A stretch of 8,516 nt of DNA from Thermoplasmata archaeon (GCA_022865445.1 JALHSX010000133.1:1-8516); one strand, 5' to 3'; shown: positions 1-7,041, counted from the stretch's first letter. Numbers and translations are program-made. The notes: a model not told the origin generated them from the letters alone.

Positions 1-1093
1 CTAGACCAGGAAGCTCTCGGATAATCCTGGTTCCCCTCTGTTGGTGGAGGACACCAGACAGGAGGAAGAGCATGCCGATGGCACAGGCATGGTTGAACAT
101 TTGGAAGACCGCTCCGGAGAGTCCGATCGTCGTGAATGAGAAGGCGCCCAGCAGCACGTATCCCATGTGATTGATGCTTGTAAGGGCAATCATACGCTTC
201 AGGTCCTGCTGGATCATTGCCACGACAGCGCCGTAGAGCATGGTCAGTATTGCGAGTCCGATCATCCCGGGCGAGAGGAAACGAGAAGCCTCAGGGAACA
301 GTCCCAGCATGATCCGGATGAAACCATAACCTCCCATTTTCAGAAGGAGGCCTGCAAGTAGTACACTGATTGGGGCGGGGGCTTCGACATGCGCATCCGG
401 CAGCCACGTGTGGAAGGGCACAACGGGGAGCTTGACGGCAAAGCCGAAGAAGACAGCGATGGCCATGGGCACTTGTAGCATGAGTGGCAGCTTCAGGTTT
501 GAGAGAGTCACAAGGTCGAATGTGTGGGGCTGAGAGAAGGCGTAGAGCGCGATGAACCCGAGGAGCATTACGGTGCTCCCGACATGGGTGAAGATCAGGA
601 ACTTCATCGCCGCGTACTTCTTCTTTGGACCGCCCCAGACGCCGATGAAGAAGAACATTGGGATGAGAACGAGCTCCCAGAAGACATAGAACTGTATTAG
701 GTTGAGTGAAGTGAAGACGCCGATTATGGCGCCCTCGAACAGAAGCAGCAGTGCATGGTAAGGCCCGATGGAGAAAGTAATCTCTCGCCGAGAGCCGGCT
801 GTCGCAAGTGTCGTCAATAACGTGGATATGATCAACAGCGGCACGCTCACTCCGTCGATTCCGAGTGCGAAGGTCAACCCAAAGGATTCTGCCCAAGGAT
901 ACGTCTCGACCATCTGAAATCCGGTCTGGTGCTGATCATACGTTGCAAAGATCACAACAGCCAGAAGGAGGGTGGCTCCGGAGATCAGCAGAGTCAGGAC
1001 CTTAGCGGCCTTCTCGTTGACGCGGGAGACTATGAAGACGAGAAGTGCCCCTGCAATTGGAAGAAAGATCATTGTTGAGAGCAGGCCGACCAT
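1..1093 (-). CDS. nuoM: NuoM-type proton-pumping subunit of complex I, canonical type (second copy), 3' end outside window
   Basis: Antiporter-like membrane subunit that translocates protons in the membrane arm of complex I. The frame stays open for 364 codons from ATG at 1093 to the window edge, so roughly the last quarter of the usual 480-510 residues is missing. Visible hallmarks are the TM5 glutamate E140 in FYVFWELVLIPMFF, the loop GVWGGPKKKYAAMKF (152-165), the TM7 lysine K221 in FAVKLPVVPFHTWLPDAH (218-235), the EAPAPISVLLAGLLLKMGGYG run (237-257), K299 in QQDLKRMIALTSINHMGY, and H335 in QMFNHA. These match canonical NuoM rather than NuoN or NuoL. The start lies 6 nt after the nuoL stop; GGTGA, made from the end of nuoL including its TGA, serves as the ribosome binding site. 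It differs strongly from the other NuoM-type protein in this operon, so the pair is not a recent duplication. A nuoN gene may follow outside the window. Confidence 0.95.
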   Translation of the reverse strand, partial: MVGLLSTMIFLPIAGALLVFIVSRVNEKAAKVLTLLISGATLLLAVVIFATYDQHQTGFQMVETYPWAESFGLTFALGIDGVSVPLLIISTLLTTLATAGSRREITFSIGPYHALLLLFEGAIIGVFTSLNLIQFYVFWELVLIPMFFFIGVWGGPKKKYAAMKFLIFTHVGSTVMLLGFIALYAFSQPHTFDLVTLSNLKLPLMLQVPMAIAVFFGFAVKLPVVPFHTWLPDAHVEAPAPISVLLAGLLLKMGGYGFIRIMLGLFPEASRFLSPGMIGLAILTMLYGAVVAMIQQDLKRMIALTSINHMGYVLLGAFSFTTIGLSGAVFQMFNHACAIGMLFLLSGVLHQQRGTRIIRELPGL

Positions 1094-1099
1094 CAGAGC

Positions 1100-1104
1100 T
1101 CACC
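1100..1104 (-). promoter_or_regulatory. Ribosome binding site of the second nuoM, overlapping the nuoL stop
   Basis: GGTGA on the minus strand, 6 nt before the ATG at 1093. Its last three bases are the nuoL stop codon TGA, so termination of nuoL places a ribosome directly at the next start. Confidence 0.55.
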
Positions 1105-3199
1105 GACCAAGCAGAACCATCGCGACGACGAGCAGAAACACGCCGAACGCAAAGACCATTAGATACTGCTGAGCAACTCCGGTTTGCAGCTTTGAAATTG
1201 CTCGTGAGAAACGTCTTCCCGTGGAGGCTACGCCGTTCACTGCTCCGTCCACGATCTGAAGGTCGAATCGGTCGCCTGTCTTCGAGAGGCCCACTGATAG
1301 CAAGGAGACTGCGTTGCTGATGCGGTCGAAGAAACCGTGCTCGATCCACCTGTAGAGACCTCCGCTGACAGAAACCGTTCCGTGTACAAAGATCCGGTAG
1401 TACACAGAATTGATGTAGAGTCGATTCCACAGGAACTCGTGGGTGGATCTCAGCAGCGGATTCTGAAGCAACTTCTCTGTGTCGAGTTTTCTCGAGATGT
1501 AGAGCTTGTAACCAATCGCTCCACCAACTAGCAAGGCCAGCAGCGTTGTTGTGGCGGCGGCTATGTCAGGTGAAATGTAGGGGAGAGGGGTGACCAGGGC
1601 TTCTTTCGATGGGGCGGTTACCAGTGTAAGACCGCCTATCAGGAATGAGGAGAGCGCATGCTCGAACACAGGCCCAGCTACTCCGATCAAGATTGTGAGT
1701 GCCGCCAGCAGGAGACATGGAACATACATGATTGGGGAAGCTTCTTGGATCTTCACTCCTTCTTGCTCCAGCTTTATCACGTGAGCGCTCTTACGACCGA
1801 GAAATACCCAGCCCAGGATCTTCAGACTGTAAATGAGCGTCAGCGCAGCCGTGATCGCGGCGATGATGTACAGCCATAACTGACCAGCCTCCCAGGTAGT
1901 TGCAAGGATCGCGTCCTTGCTCCAGAAACCACTGAGCGGCGGGACGCCTGACAGTGCCAGAACCGCGACAAGCATTGCGGCAAACGTGAACTTCATGTTC
2001 GAGCGGATTCCCCCCATCTCATTCATGAATCGAGTCTCACACGAATGTATGACAGCCCCCGCCGCCATGAAGGCTGCAGCCTTGAAGATTGCATGATTCA
2101 TCAAGTGGAATAGGCCCGCGGTGTATCCGAGGGCGAACTGCAAGCCCATCCCGCCGACACCTATTGCGAGCATCATGTATCCTATCTGGGAGGCTGTGGA
2201 GTAGGCTAGGGTCTTCTTCAGTTCCTTTGCAACTATCGCCTGCGCTCCTGCAGCAACGGCTGTGATGGCACCGATCCAGCCGACGATCTCGAAGAATGTG
2301 AAAGGCTGCCCGTACGTGATGATCGCGTTGAACAAGATGGGGCCGGTACGTGCAACAAGGTAGACGCCCGCTTTCACCATCGTGGCGGCATGGATGAGCG
2401 CAGAAACTGGCGTGGGGCCGGCCATCGCGTCAGGCAACCATTCATGCAGCGGCATTTGAGCCGACTTCCCGATAGGACCCCAAAACAACAAGAGCCCGGT
2501 CGGCAAGAGCAGCCCAACTCGTGCGAGGTCACCTGCCCAGCTAATGTTCTTCGACAGCTCCACCAGATTGAGCGTGCCTGCACTCGCGTAGATGATGAAT
2601 ATCGCGACAAGCAGGCCGATGTCACCGATCCTTGTCATCACGAAAGCTTTCAGGCCCGCATGGCTCGGAGAGTAGCTCATCGGGACGCCCCAAGCCTTGT
2701 CTCCTTCAGAGCCCACCCACTTGTCAGGCTCGTCAGAGTACCAATATCCTATCAGAGCATACGAGCATAGACCGACGCCTTCCCAACCGAACATGAGCTG
2801 CAGCAGATTATCCGAAAGTACCAGCAGGAGCATGTTTCCGATGAAATAGTTGACGAAGAACCAGTACCTTGTCAGTGTAGCCTCATTCCGCATGTATCCG
2901 ATGCTGTAGACAACGATCAAAAAGCTGACCCATGCGACAACGTTTGACATCAAGACGCTCAATGGATCGATGAGCACGCCCGCGTTGATTCCGAGAGAAG
3001 GAATCCACTGAACCTGGAGATCTACAGTCCCACCGTTGAGGGCGTCTGGAATCATTGCCGACGCCGCGACGGCGGCCAGCAGAGGGAAGATTACAGCAAC
3101 AGCCGTTCCGACTCTGCGGCTGATCCGAGAAGCTGGCACCACCACTATTGCCCCTATCATCGGCAGAATCCAGACAAGCCAGGGGACGGTGGTGTTCAC
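1100..3199 (-). CDS. nuoL: NuoL-type proton-pumping subunit of complex I, distal antiporter-like module, with long C-terminus
   Basis: Terminal antiporter-like pump of the membrane arm, with the C-terminal lateral helix that clamps neighbouring subunits. At 699 residues it is longer than the roughly 610-660 usual in bacteria. Key residues seen are E140 in FGWEGVGLCSY, K245 in GKSAQMPLHEWLPDAMAGPT, K328/K329 in KELKKTLAYSTASQIGY, H365 and H369 in FHLMNHAIFKA, and K428 in GFWSKDAIL, where NuoM proteins carry Glu. Two lengthened places stand out. One is a hydrophilic loop at about 154-180 (SDEPDKWVG...SYSPSH), which I recall from archaeal Nuo/Fpo L proteins. The other is an extended stretch at about 604-660 ending in IVDGAVNGVA, followed by SKLQTGVAQQY and a last TM helix. 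The start is GTG at 3199, 10 nt after the preceding stop; the in-frame codons upstream hold no other start before a stop. The ribosome site (GTGAGAG) is weak. Confidence 0.97.
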   Translation of the reverse strand: MNTTVPWLVWILPMIGAIVVVPASRISRRVGTAVAVIFPLLAAVAASAMIPDALNGGTVDLQVQWIPSLGINAGVLIDPLSVLMSNVVAWVSFLIVVYSIGYMRNEATLTRYWFFVNYFIGNMLLLVLSDNLLQLMFGWEGVGLCSYALIGYWYSDEPDKWVGSEGDKAWGVPMSYSPSHAGLKAFVMTRIGDIGLLVAIFIIYASAGTLNLVELSKNISWAGDLARVGLLLPTGLLLFWGPIGKSAQMPLHEWLPDAMAGPTPVSALIHAATMVKAGVYLVARTGPILFNAIITYGQPFTFFEIVGWIGAITAVAAGAQAIVAKELKKTLAYSTASQIGYMMLAIGVGGMGLQFALGYTAGLFHLMNHAIFKAAAFMAAGAVIHSCETRFMNEMGGIRSNMKFTFAAMLVAVLALSGVPPLSGFWSKDAILATTWEAGQLWLYIIAAITAALTLIYSLKILGWVFLGRKSAHVIKLEQEGVKIQEASPIMYVPCLLLAALTILIGVAGPVFEHALSSFLIGGLTLVTAPSKEALVTPLPYISPDIAAATTTLLALLVGGAIGYKLYISRKLDTEKLLQNPLLRSTHEFLWNRLYINSVYYRIFVHGTVSVSGGLYRWIEHGFFDRISNAVSLLSVGLSKTGDRFDLQIVDGAVNGVASTGRRFSRAISKLQTGVAQQYLMVFAFGVFLLVVAMVLLGR

Positions 3200-3209
3200 T
3201 CTCTCACGC

Positions 3210-4676
3210 TCATCTGATCATGCTTGAGATCTGGGAGATCAGGCCGCTCGCAACGAGATCCGGTAGGATCCCCAATATGATCGCAGTGGCTGCCAACACA
3301 AGCAACGGCGCAGTCATCGTCCACGGCGCCTCGTTCACTCCGGCCATTTCAGATGGCAGGCTTCCGAAGAAGACCCGCTTCATTGTCCAGAGAGTGTATC
3401 CTGCCGTAAGGGCGGTGGAGACAACTGCGCCGATCGATATGATCAGCCTTTGGAGAAGAAGCGGTTCCATTGCGGACTTGACGGACCCGTAGAAGATCAT
3501 GAACTCGGAGATGAAGCCGCTGGTTGGCGGTATGCCCACGATCGTCAAGAAACCAATGAGGGCTGCGGTGGCCGTTATGGGCATCCTTCTTGCGAGTCCT
3601 CCCAGTTTGGATATGCTTCTGGTGCCGTGAGCTTGGACGATGATGATCCCGGCAACCATGAAGAGGATCCCCTTACCCATCCCGTGGCTCAGGTATTGGA
3701 ACATAGAGCCAGAGACGCCCTGAACTTGGACTGACGCGATTCCAAGCAGGATGTAACCCATCTGACTGATGCTCGAATAAGCCATTAGGCGTTTGATGTC
3801 GTCTTGGACGAGCGCCATCAGCGCGCCATAGACCATCGTTATCAGCGCCCAAACACTCAGCTGGAATGAGATCGCACCAATCAAGTCAGGTGATATTGTC
3901 ATGAGGATCCGCACGATCGCGTATCCTCCAATCCCGATCATTGCAGGTGACAGAAGAGCGCTGATAGGCGTGGGCGCTTCGGCATGGGCGTGCGGGAGCC
4001 AAATGTGAACTCCAAACACCGCCATCTTCACGAGTAGACCCACGAGAATTGTGATCGTGATCCAGAACCTGTACGGCTGCGGAATCACGGCGTTGGCCAA
4101 TGCTGAAAGATCGAACGTTCCGGTGACGGACCATAGTATGAGGATTCCGGCCAGGAGCAAGAGTGCTCCCACATGAGTCCACATGAAATACATGAACGAG
4201 ATCCTGTCGCGATCCCCATACCCCCAACGGGCAATCAGAAAATACGATGGAATAAGCATCAACTCAAAGAACAGGTAGAACTCGATCAGGTTCGTGGCGA
4301 GTACGGCGCCAATCATCCCCGCCGAGTAGAGCAAATACAACGCAAAGTACAGACCGGAGTCCTTCGATTCCCCTTCCAGTCGATGAGTCATGTACGGCAT
4401 TGAGTAGACTGAGATGACACCACACAGGAGAGCTACCGCGAAAACGATTGGGATGCTGAGCCCGTCGGCCCTGAAGCCGAAATACCCGATCGGTTCCCAC
4501 CGAAATTCCTCCTCCACGTGTCCGGACCAAGCCGAAAGGAGCACCAGCAATGTCGACAGGGCAAGCGGAATCATGGCGATCCAACCCACCTGCATCTTGA
4601 ACCGCCGCGACACAAACCAAACTACCGGCACGAATACCAACGGCAAAGCAACAACTGCAAAGAGTAAGGGAATCAT
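3210..4676 (-). CDS. nuoM: NuoM-type proton-pumping subunit of complex I, archaeal type (first copy)
   Basis: Complete 488-residue antiporter-like subunit of the complex I membrane arm, about the usual NuoM length, with around 14 hydrophobic segments. Seen are the TM5 glutamate E138 in FYLFFELMLIPSYF, the TM7 lysine K217 in GLLVKMAVFGVHIWLPHAH, EAPTPISALLSP (233-244), K295 in DDIKRLMAYSSISQMGY, and the distal glutamate E391 in GFISEFMIF, which marks NuoM rather than NuoL or NuoN (both Lys there). The usual WLPDAH reads WLPHAH, with His229 replacing Asp. The ATG lies 3 nt after the nuoK stop, with AGGGG six bases upstream. Its place between nuoK and nuoL is the position I recall for nuoM in thaumarchaeal operons; here it is remarkable because a second, canonical NuoM follows nuoL. 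An Mrp-type or hydrogenase antiporter subunit is unlikely given the operon. Confidence 0.95.
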   Translation of the reverse strand: MIPLLFAVVALPLVFVPVVWFVSRRFKMQVGWIAMIPLALSTLLVLLSAWSGHVEEEFRWEPIGYFGFRADGLSIPIVFAVALLCGVISVYSMPYMTHRLEGESKDSGLYFALYLLYSAGMIGAVLATNLIEFYLFFELMLIPSYFLIARWGYGDRDRISFMYFMWTHVGALLLLAGILILWSVTGTFDLSALANAVIPQPYRFWITITILVGLLVKMAVFGVHIWLPHAHAEAPTPISALLSPAMIGIGGYAIVRILMTISPDLIGAISFQLSVWALITMVYGALMALVQDDIKRLMAYSSISQMGYILLGIASVQVQGVSGSMFQYLSHGMGKGILFMVAGIIIVQAHGTRSISKLGGLARRMPITATAALIGFLTIVGIPPTSGFISEFMIFYGSVKSAMEPLLLQRLIISIGAVVSTALTAGYTLWTMKRVFFGSLPSEMAGVNEAPWTMTAPLLVLAATAIILGILPDLVASGLISQISSMIR

Positions 4677-4679
4677 GAG

Positions 4680-4988
4680 TTACCCCTTCAGGCGGTTGAG
4701 CTTTCGAACGTCGATTGTTCCGTTAAGTCTGAACGCGACCAATATCAACGCTAGCCCGACAGTTGCTTCCATGGCGGCTGCAGCGATGGAGTAGAAGACA
4801 ATGTTCCACCCGCTCAGGATTGGCGGGTTGGAATACCTTGCGAAGGCAACAAAGTTGATGTTCGCTGCGTTTACTATCAGCTCGATCGAGAAGAGTAGGC
4901 GAATCGCATTGCGTTTCGAGACGAGACCGTAGATGCCGATTCCAAGCATAGCGGATGAGAGTATGATGTAGCTACTAAGTGGTTCCAC
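4680..4988 (-). CDS. nuoK: NuoK subunit of complex I
   Basis: Small three-helix membrane subunit (102 residues, the family norm being about 100) that forms part of the first proton channel next to NuoA, J and N/M. It resembles MnhC/MrpC of antiporters. Both conserved membrane glutamates are present: E36 in FSIELIVNAANINFVAF, at the same number as in E. coli, and E74 in AAMEATVGLALIL. The preferred start is GTG at 4988, because GGGAGGAG lies at a good spacing upstream and the resulting N-terminus (MEPLSSYIILSSAML) has the length expected of NuoK. A TTG at 5009 in the same frame would add seven polar residues and place the Shine-Dalgarno inside the gene. It overlaps the end of nuoJ by 14 nt, so translation is probably coupled. 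Confidence 0.95.
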   Translation of the reverse strand: MEPLSSYIILSSAMLGIGIYGLVSKRNAIRLLFSIELIVNAANINFVAFARYSNPPILSGWNIVFYSIAAAAMEATVGLALILVAFRLNGTIDVRKLNRLKG

Positions 4989-5496
4989 TTGGCTTCTCCT
5001 CCCGCTCAATCTTCACAAGAGTCAGTCCGCCAACAACAGTTGCGCCAATGACAAGCCCAAGGATGACAAGGGCGACAGCGTAGGACGAGGCTAAAGACCT
5101 GCCTAGCTCCTGCAGTTGCACCCGGTAGAACTCTGGTGCGGCCGGCGATATTGGTGCGAGAAGTATCACTGCTCCCCCGACTGCCAGAGCGACTAGGGCC
5201 GCGACATAGGTGCCCGCACGGCCAAAGCTGGCCGGTTCTTCTTCCTCCACAATTCTGCCCGACTCTCTGCGAACAAGCATGATCGTAAATAGGATCAGCA
5301 CCACAACTGCTCCGACATAAACGGCGATTTGAAACATCGCAAGGTACTCAGCGCCGAGAAGTATGAAGAGGCCCGCTACACCGATCAGGGATATGCCCAA
5401 TCCGATCGCGCCATAGATCAATTCTTTCGCTTCAAGAGCGAAAACTGCCGACGCGACAATCAGGGCACTGAGCGCAAGGAACATGATGTCTGGCAT
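4975..5496 (-). CDS. nuoJ: NuoJ subunit of complex I
   Basis: Membrane subunit of the complex I heel, 173 residues with about five TM helices; its third helix is the mobile element thought to couple quinone reduction to proton pumping. The hallmark block LLGAEYLAMFQIAVYVGAV runs at 47-65 and continues VVLILFTIML. A charged loop (RRESGRIVEEEE, 76-87) follows, and then two further TM segments to about residue 162. The tail (KIEREEKPSGTT) is hydrophilic. The start is ATG at 5496, supported by a strong GGAGGGTG site 8 nt upstream and by the N-terminus MPDIMFLALSALIVA. An upstream in-frame ATG at 5532 would add 12 residues inside nuoH and lacks such a site. The gap to the nuoH stop is 2 nt. Confidence 0.95.
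   Translation of the reverse strand: MPDIMFLALSALIVASAVFALEAKELIYGAIGLGISLIGVAGLFILLGAEYLAMFQIAVYVGAVVVLILFTIMLVRRESGRIVEEEEPASFGRAGTYVAALVALAVGGAVILLAPISPAAPEFYRVQLQELGRSLASSYAVALVILGLVIGATVVGGLTLVKIEREEKPSGTT
4996..5003 (-). promoter_or_regulatory. Ribosome binding site of nuoK
   Basis: GGGAGGAG inside the end of nuoJ, with about 9 nt between GGAGG and the GTG at 4988. It decides for the GTG start over the TTG at 5009, which would lie upstream of the site. Confidence 0.75.
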
Positions 5497-5498
5497 CG

Positions 5499-6536
5499 CT
5501 ACACCCTCCAGACCCAGCCAAAACCTAGCCAAATCATGATCACAGTCACAAAGACATTGGCAAGCGCAAGTAGGAGTAGCCTCGTCCAGCCAGTTCTAAG
5601 GAGGATGTCAACTCTCACACGCGGAAACGTCCCCCGGATAATCACAATGACGCCCGCGACGAGAAACGTCTTCAAGACAACCCACAGTGGCTCAGGTACG
5701 ATCGAAGGGCCGGACCACCCTCCAAGGAACAGCGTCGTGATCAAAGCGCACATTACGTAGAGTTTCGTGTACATCGCCAGGAAACCCACCATGAACGTAG
5801 CACCCGACAGTTCAGTCATCCATCCCATTACGAGTTCAGTCTCCGCCTCCGGCAAATCGAACGGCGTTCTCTCAAGCTCAGCGAGGGCTGCCGTGAAGAA
5901 GACTGCAAAGCCCAAGATCTGCGGTATGACGAACCATACCTTCTGTTGGGCTCTGACGATTTCGGTCAGGTTCAATGTCCCTGTGAGCATCACTATGCCC
6001 AGGACCGATAGCCACATGGGAATCTCATAGGCGACCTGCTGAAAGAGTGATCTCAATCCGCCCAGAAATGAGTACTTGCTATTGCTGCCCCATCCGATCA
6101 GCAGGACAACGCTCGGAAAGAGCGACAGCACAGCGAAGACAAATACCAGGCCTACGTCCATATTGGCAATAACAAGCCCTTCACCAAACGGAATCGCCAC
6201 GATAGGTGCGGCAGCAAGCATCATGAGGCCAAGGGCGCAGAGCATGAGCAGTTTCGCATCAGCAAGTTCAGGAAGGATCATCTCCTTGAACAGAAGCTTG
6301 ACGCCATCTGCTATCGGTTGGAGAATGCCCCACATACCCGCGTACAGTGGGCCTATTCTCAGCTGAACACGAGCGATCACTTTCCTTTCTAGCCAAGTCA
6401 GAAACGCCGCGCTCAGCAGGACATTCAGAAAACCCGGGAAGACAACGATCTCAAGGAAAGTCCGTGATGTTATGATCTTCAGGACCGAGTTGATCAACTC
6501 TTGAAGTCCTGGCAGCCCCTGCAATTGTGTCACCAT
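5499..6536 (-). CDS. nuoH: NuoH subunit of complex I, quinone-cavity membrane subunit
   Basis: Eight-TM membrane subunit (345 residues, a typical length) that holds the quinone access tunnel and contacts the peripheral arm through NuoB and NuoD. Both family signatures are visible: WLERKVIARVQLRIGP (48-63) and ELERTPFDLPEAETELVMG (220-238) followed by WMTELSG, a slight variant of the usual EYSG. Other conserved stretches are GSNSKYSFLGGLRSLFQQVA (150-169) with YEIP after it, and GTFPRVRVDILLRTGW (302-317). The intact acidic, quinone-facing loop argues for a true complex I type rather than a hydrogenase-type H subunit, and suggests that NuoB and NuoD partners exist elsewhere in the genome. The ATG overlaps the nuoA stop by 7 nt; its Shine-Dalgarno is poor, so it is probably translated by coupling to nuoA. 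Confidence 0.96.
   Translation of the reverse strand: MVTQLQGLPGLQELINSVLKIITSRTFLEIVVFPGFLNVLLSAAFLTWLERKVIARVQLRIGPLYAGMWGILQPIADGVKLLFKEMILPELADAKLLMLCALGLMMLAAAPIVAIPFGEGLVIANMDVGLVFVFAVLSLFPSVVLLIGWGSNSKYSFLGGLRSLFQQVAYEIPMWLSVLGIVMLTGTLNLTEIVRAQQKVWFVIPQILGFAVFFTAALAELERTPFDLPEAETELVMGWMTELSGATFMVGFLAMYTKLYVMCALITTLFLGGWSGPSIVPEPLWVVLKTFLVAGVIVIIRGTFPRVRVDILLRTGWTRLLLLALANVFVTVIMIWLGFGWVWRV
5502..5509 (-). promoter_or_regulatory. Ribosome binding site of nuoJ
   Basis: GGAGGGTG inside the last codons of nuoH, with 8 nt between GGAGG and the ATG at 5496. It decides against the in-frame ATG at 5532 as the nuoJ start. Confidence 0.75.
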
Positions 6537-6892
6537 AGATCCCGTCTACCAGAAAGGTACAAGGCGTACCCCAACGGCACCGCGAGAATAGCCACAAAGA
6601 CGAGGAACAGGTAGCCCTGAGCGAACGGTAAGGAAGCAAAGGCAAGTCCCCATGTGAAGAGGAACATCGCGACGACATCAAATGCAACATACATGATCAG
6701 ATACGGGTAGTACTGCATCATGTAGCGCAGTCTTGCCTCGCCGAGGCGTGTCTGGCCAGACTCGAAAGGCGCGTCCCTGATTGGATTCTTTCCTTTGGCG
6801 CCCATCAACCAGCCGAACGCGAGCAGGGGAAAAGTGGTGATGAAGATCACGAGCTCGAAGATCGCTAGGAGACTCCAAGAGCCAAGTGCCAT
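6530..6892 (-). CDS. nuoA: NuoA subunit of complex I, first gene of the operon
   Basis: Three-TM membrane subunit (120 residues, normal for the family) located at the junction of the membrane and peripheral arms; its long loop covers the quinone entrance. The loop motif APFESGQTRLGEARLR runs at 41-56, followed by MMQYYPYLIMYVAFDVVAMF (58-77), matching the family pattern of FESG...R.R...YYL....FD.E...L..W. In FDVV the residue after FDV is Val74, where E. coli and most homologues have Glu. The ATG at 6892 has a clear GAGGA Shine-Dalgarno about 8 nt upstream and a TATA-like box about 55 nt upstream, so this is the likely start of the operon. It is followed directly by nuoH, without nuoB, C and D. 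Confidence 0.95.
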   Translation of the reverse strand: MALGSWSLLAIFELVIFITTFPLLAFGWLMGAKGKNPIRDAPFESGQTRLGEARLRYMMQYYPYLIMYVAFDVVAMFLFTWGLAFASLPFAQGYLFLVFVAILAVPLGYALYLSGRRDLW

Positions 6893-6899
6893 CTAGTTT

Positions 6900-6905
6900 T
6901 CCTCG
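6900..6905 (-). promoter_or_regulatory. Ribosome binding site of nuoA
   Basis: CGAGGA on the minus strand, 8 nt before the nuoA ATG after GAGG. It fits the archaeal/bacterial anti-Shine-Dalgarno and supports the chosen start. Confidence 0.7.
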
Positions 6906-6945
6906 CCCAAGCAGCCGGTAGATCGGCAGATTACCGGACGGTACG

Positions 6946-6953
6946 AATATAAG
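6946..6953 (-). promoter_or_regulatory. Possible archaeal TATA box for the nuo operon
   Basis: CTTATATT on the minus strand is the most TATA-like, AT-rich octamer in the divergent intergenic region. A start of transcription some 25 nt downstream would fall near 6924, leaving a leader of about 32 nt that includes the nuoA ribosome binding site. No strong BRE element is evident upstream. Because the sequence is nearly palindromic (AATATAAG on the other strand), it could also serve the plus-strand genes. The call rests on sequence alone. Confidence 0.4.
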
Positions 6954-7036
6954 CCATGTTATCACACTTCGGTAGAATGGCCCGGTCTTCGGGAGTTCGG
7001 TCGCCCCGAGACAAGGTCAGCTATTCATTCTACTTC

Positions 7037-7041
7037 AGGGG
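7037..7041 (+). promoter_or_regulatory. Ribosome binding site of the zinc-ribbon gene
   Basis: AGGGG with 9 nt to the ATG at 7051. It overlaps the region of an alternative in-frame TTG at 7042, which is therefore not the start. Confidence 0.55.

Noticed and set aside
291..896. Long minus-strand frame of 201 codons within the left end
   Set aside because: It is rich in Arg, His and Cys, shows no motif, and overlaps the NuoM frame, which carries all family motifs; it is a shadow frame.
1..1093. NuoN identity for the last gene, as expected after nuoL in archaeal K-M-L-N operons
   Set aside because: The blocks FWELVLIPMFFFIGVWGG, FHTWLPDAHVEAP and LLAGLLLKMGGYG are NuoM type; NuoN patterns were not seen.
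3210..4676. Mrp-type cation antiporter or membrane hydrogenase cluster instead of complex I
   Set aside because: NuoA and a quinone-type NuoH with PFDLPEAE are present in the same operon, and NuoJ and NuoK are separate short proteins as in complex I.
4680..5009. NuoK start at the TTG at 5009
   Set aside because: The Shine-Dalgarno GGGAGGAG lies downstream of it; the GTG at 4988 gives the normal NuoK length and puts E36 at its usual number.
4975..5532. NuoJ start at the ATG at 5532
   Set aside because: The extra 12 residues overlap the nuoH end and are polar or unrelated to NuoJ; the ATG at 5496 has GGAGGGTG at ideal spacing.
5329..5760. Plus-strand frame of 143 codons over nuoJ/nuoH, and other plus-strand frames at 2390..2770 and 4414..4794
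   Set aside because: They are antisense to well-supported membrane genes, with low-hydrophobicity, motif-free translations; they are shadows.
6981..6993. CCCG-GTCTT-CGGG hairpin as a terminator or operator
   Set aside because: A 4-bp stem without a T-tract can occur by chance in sequence of this composition.
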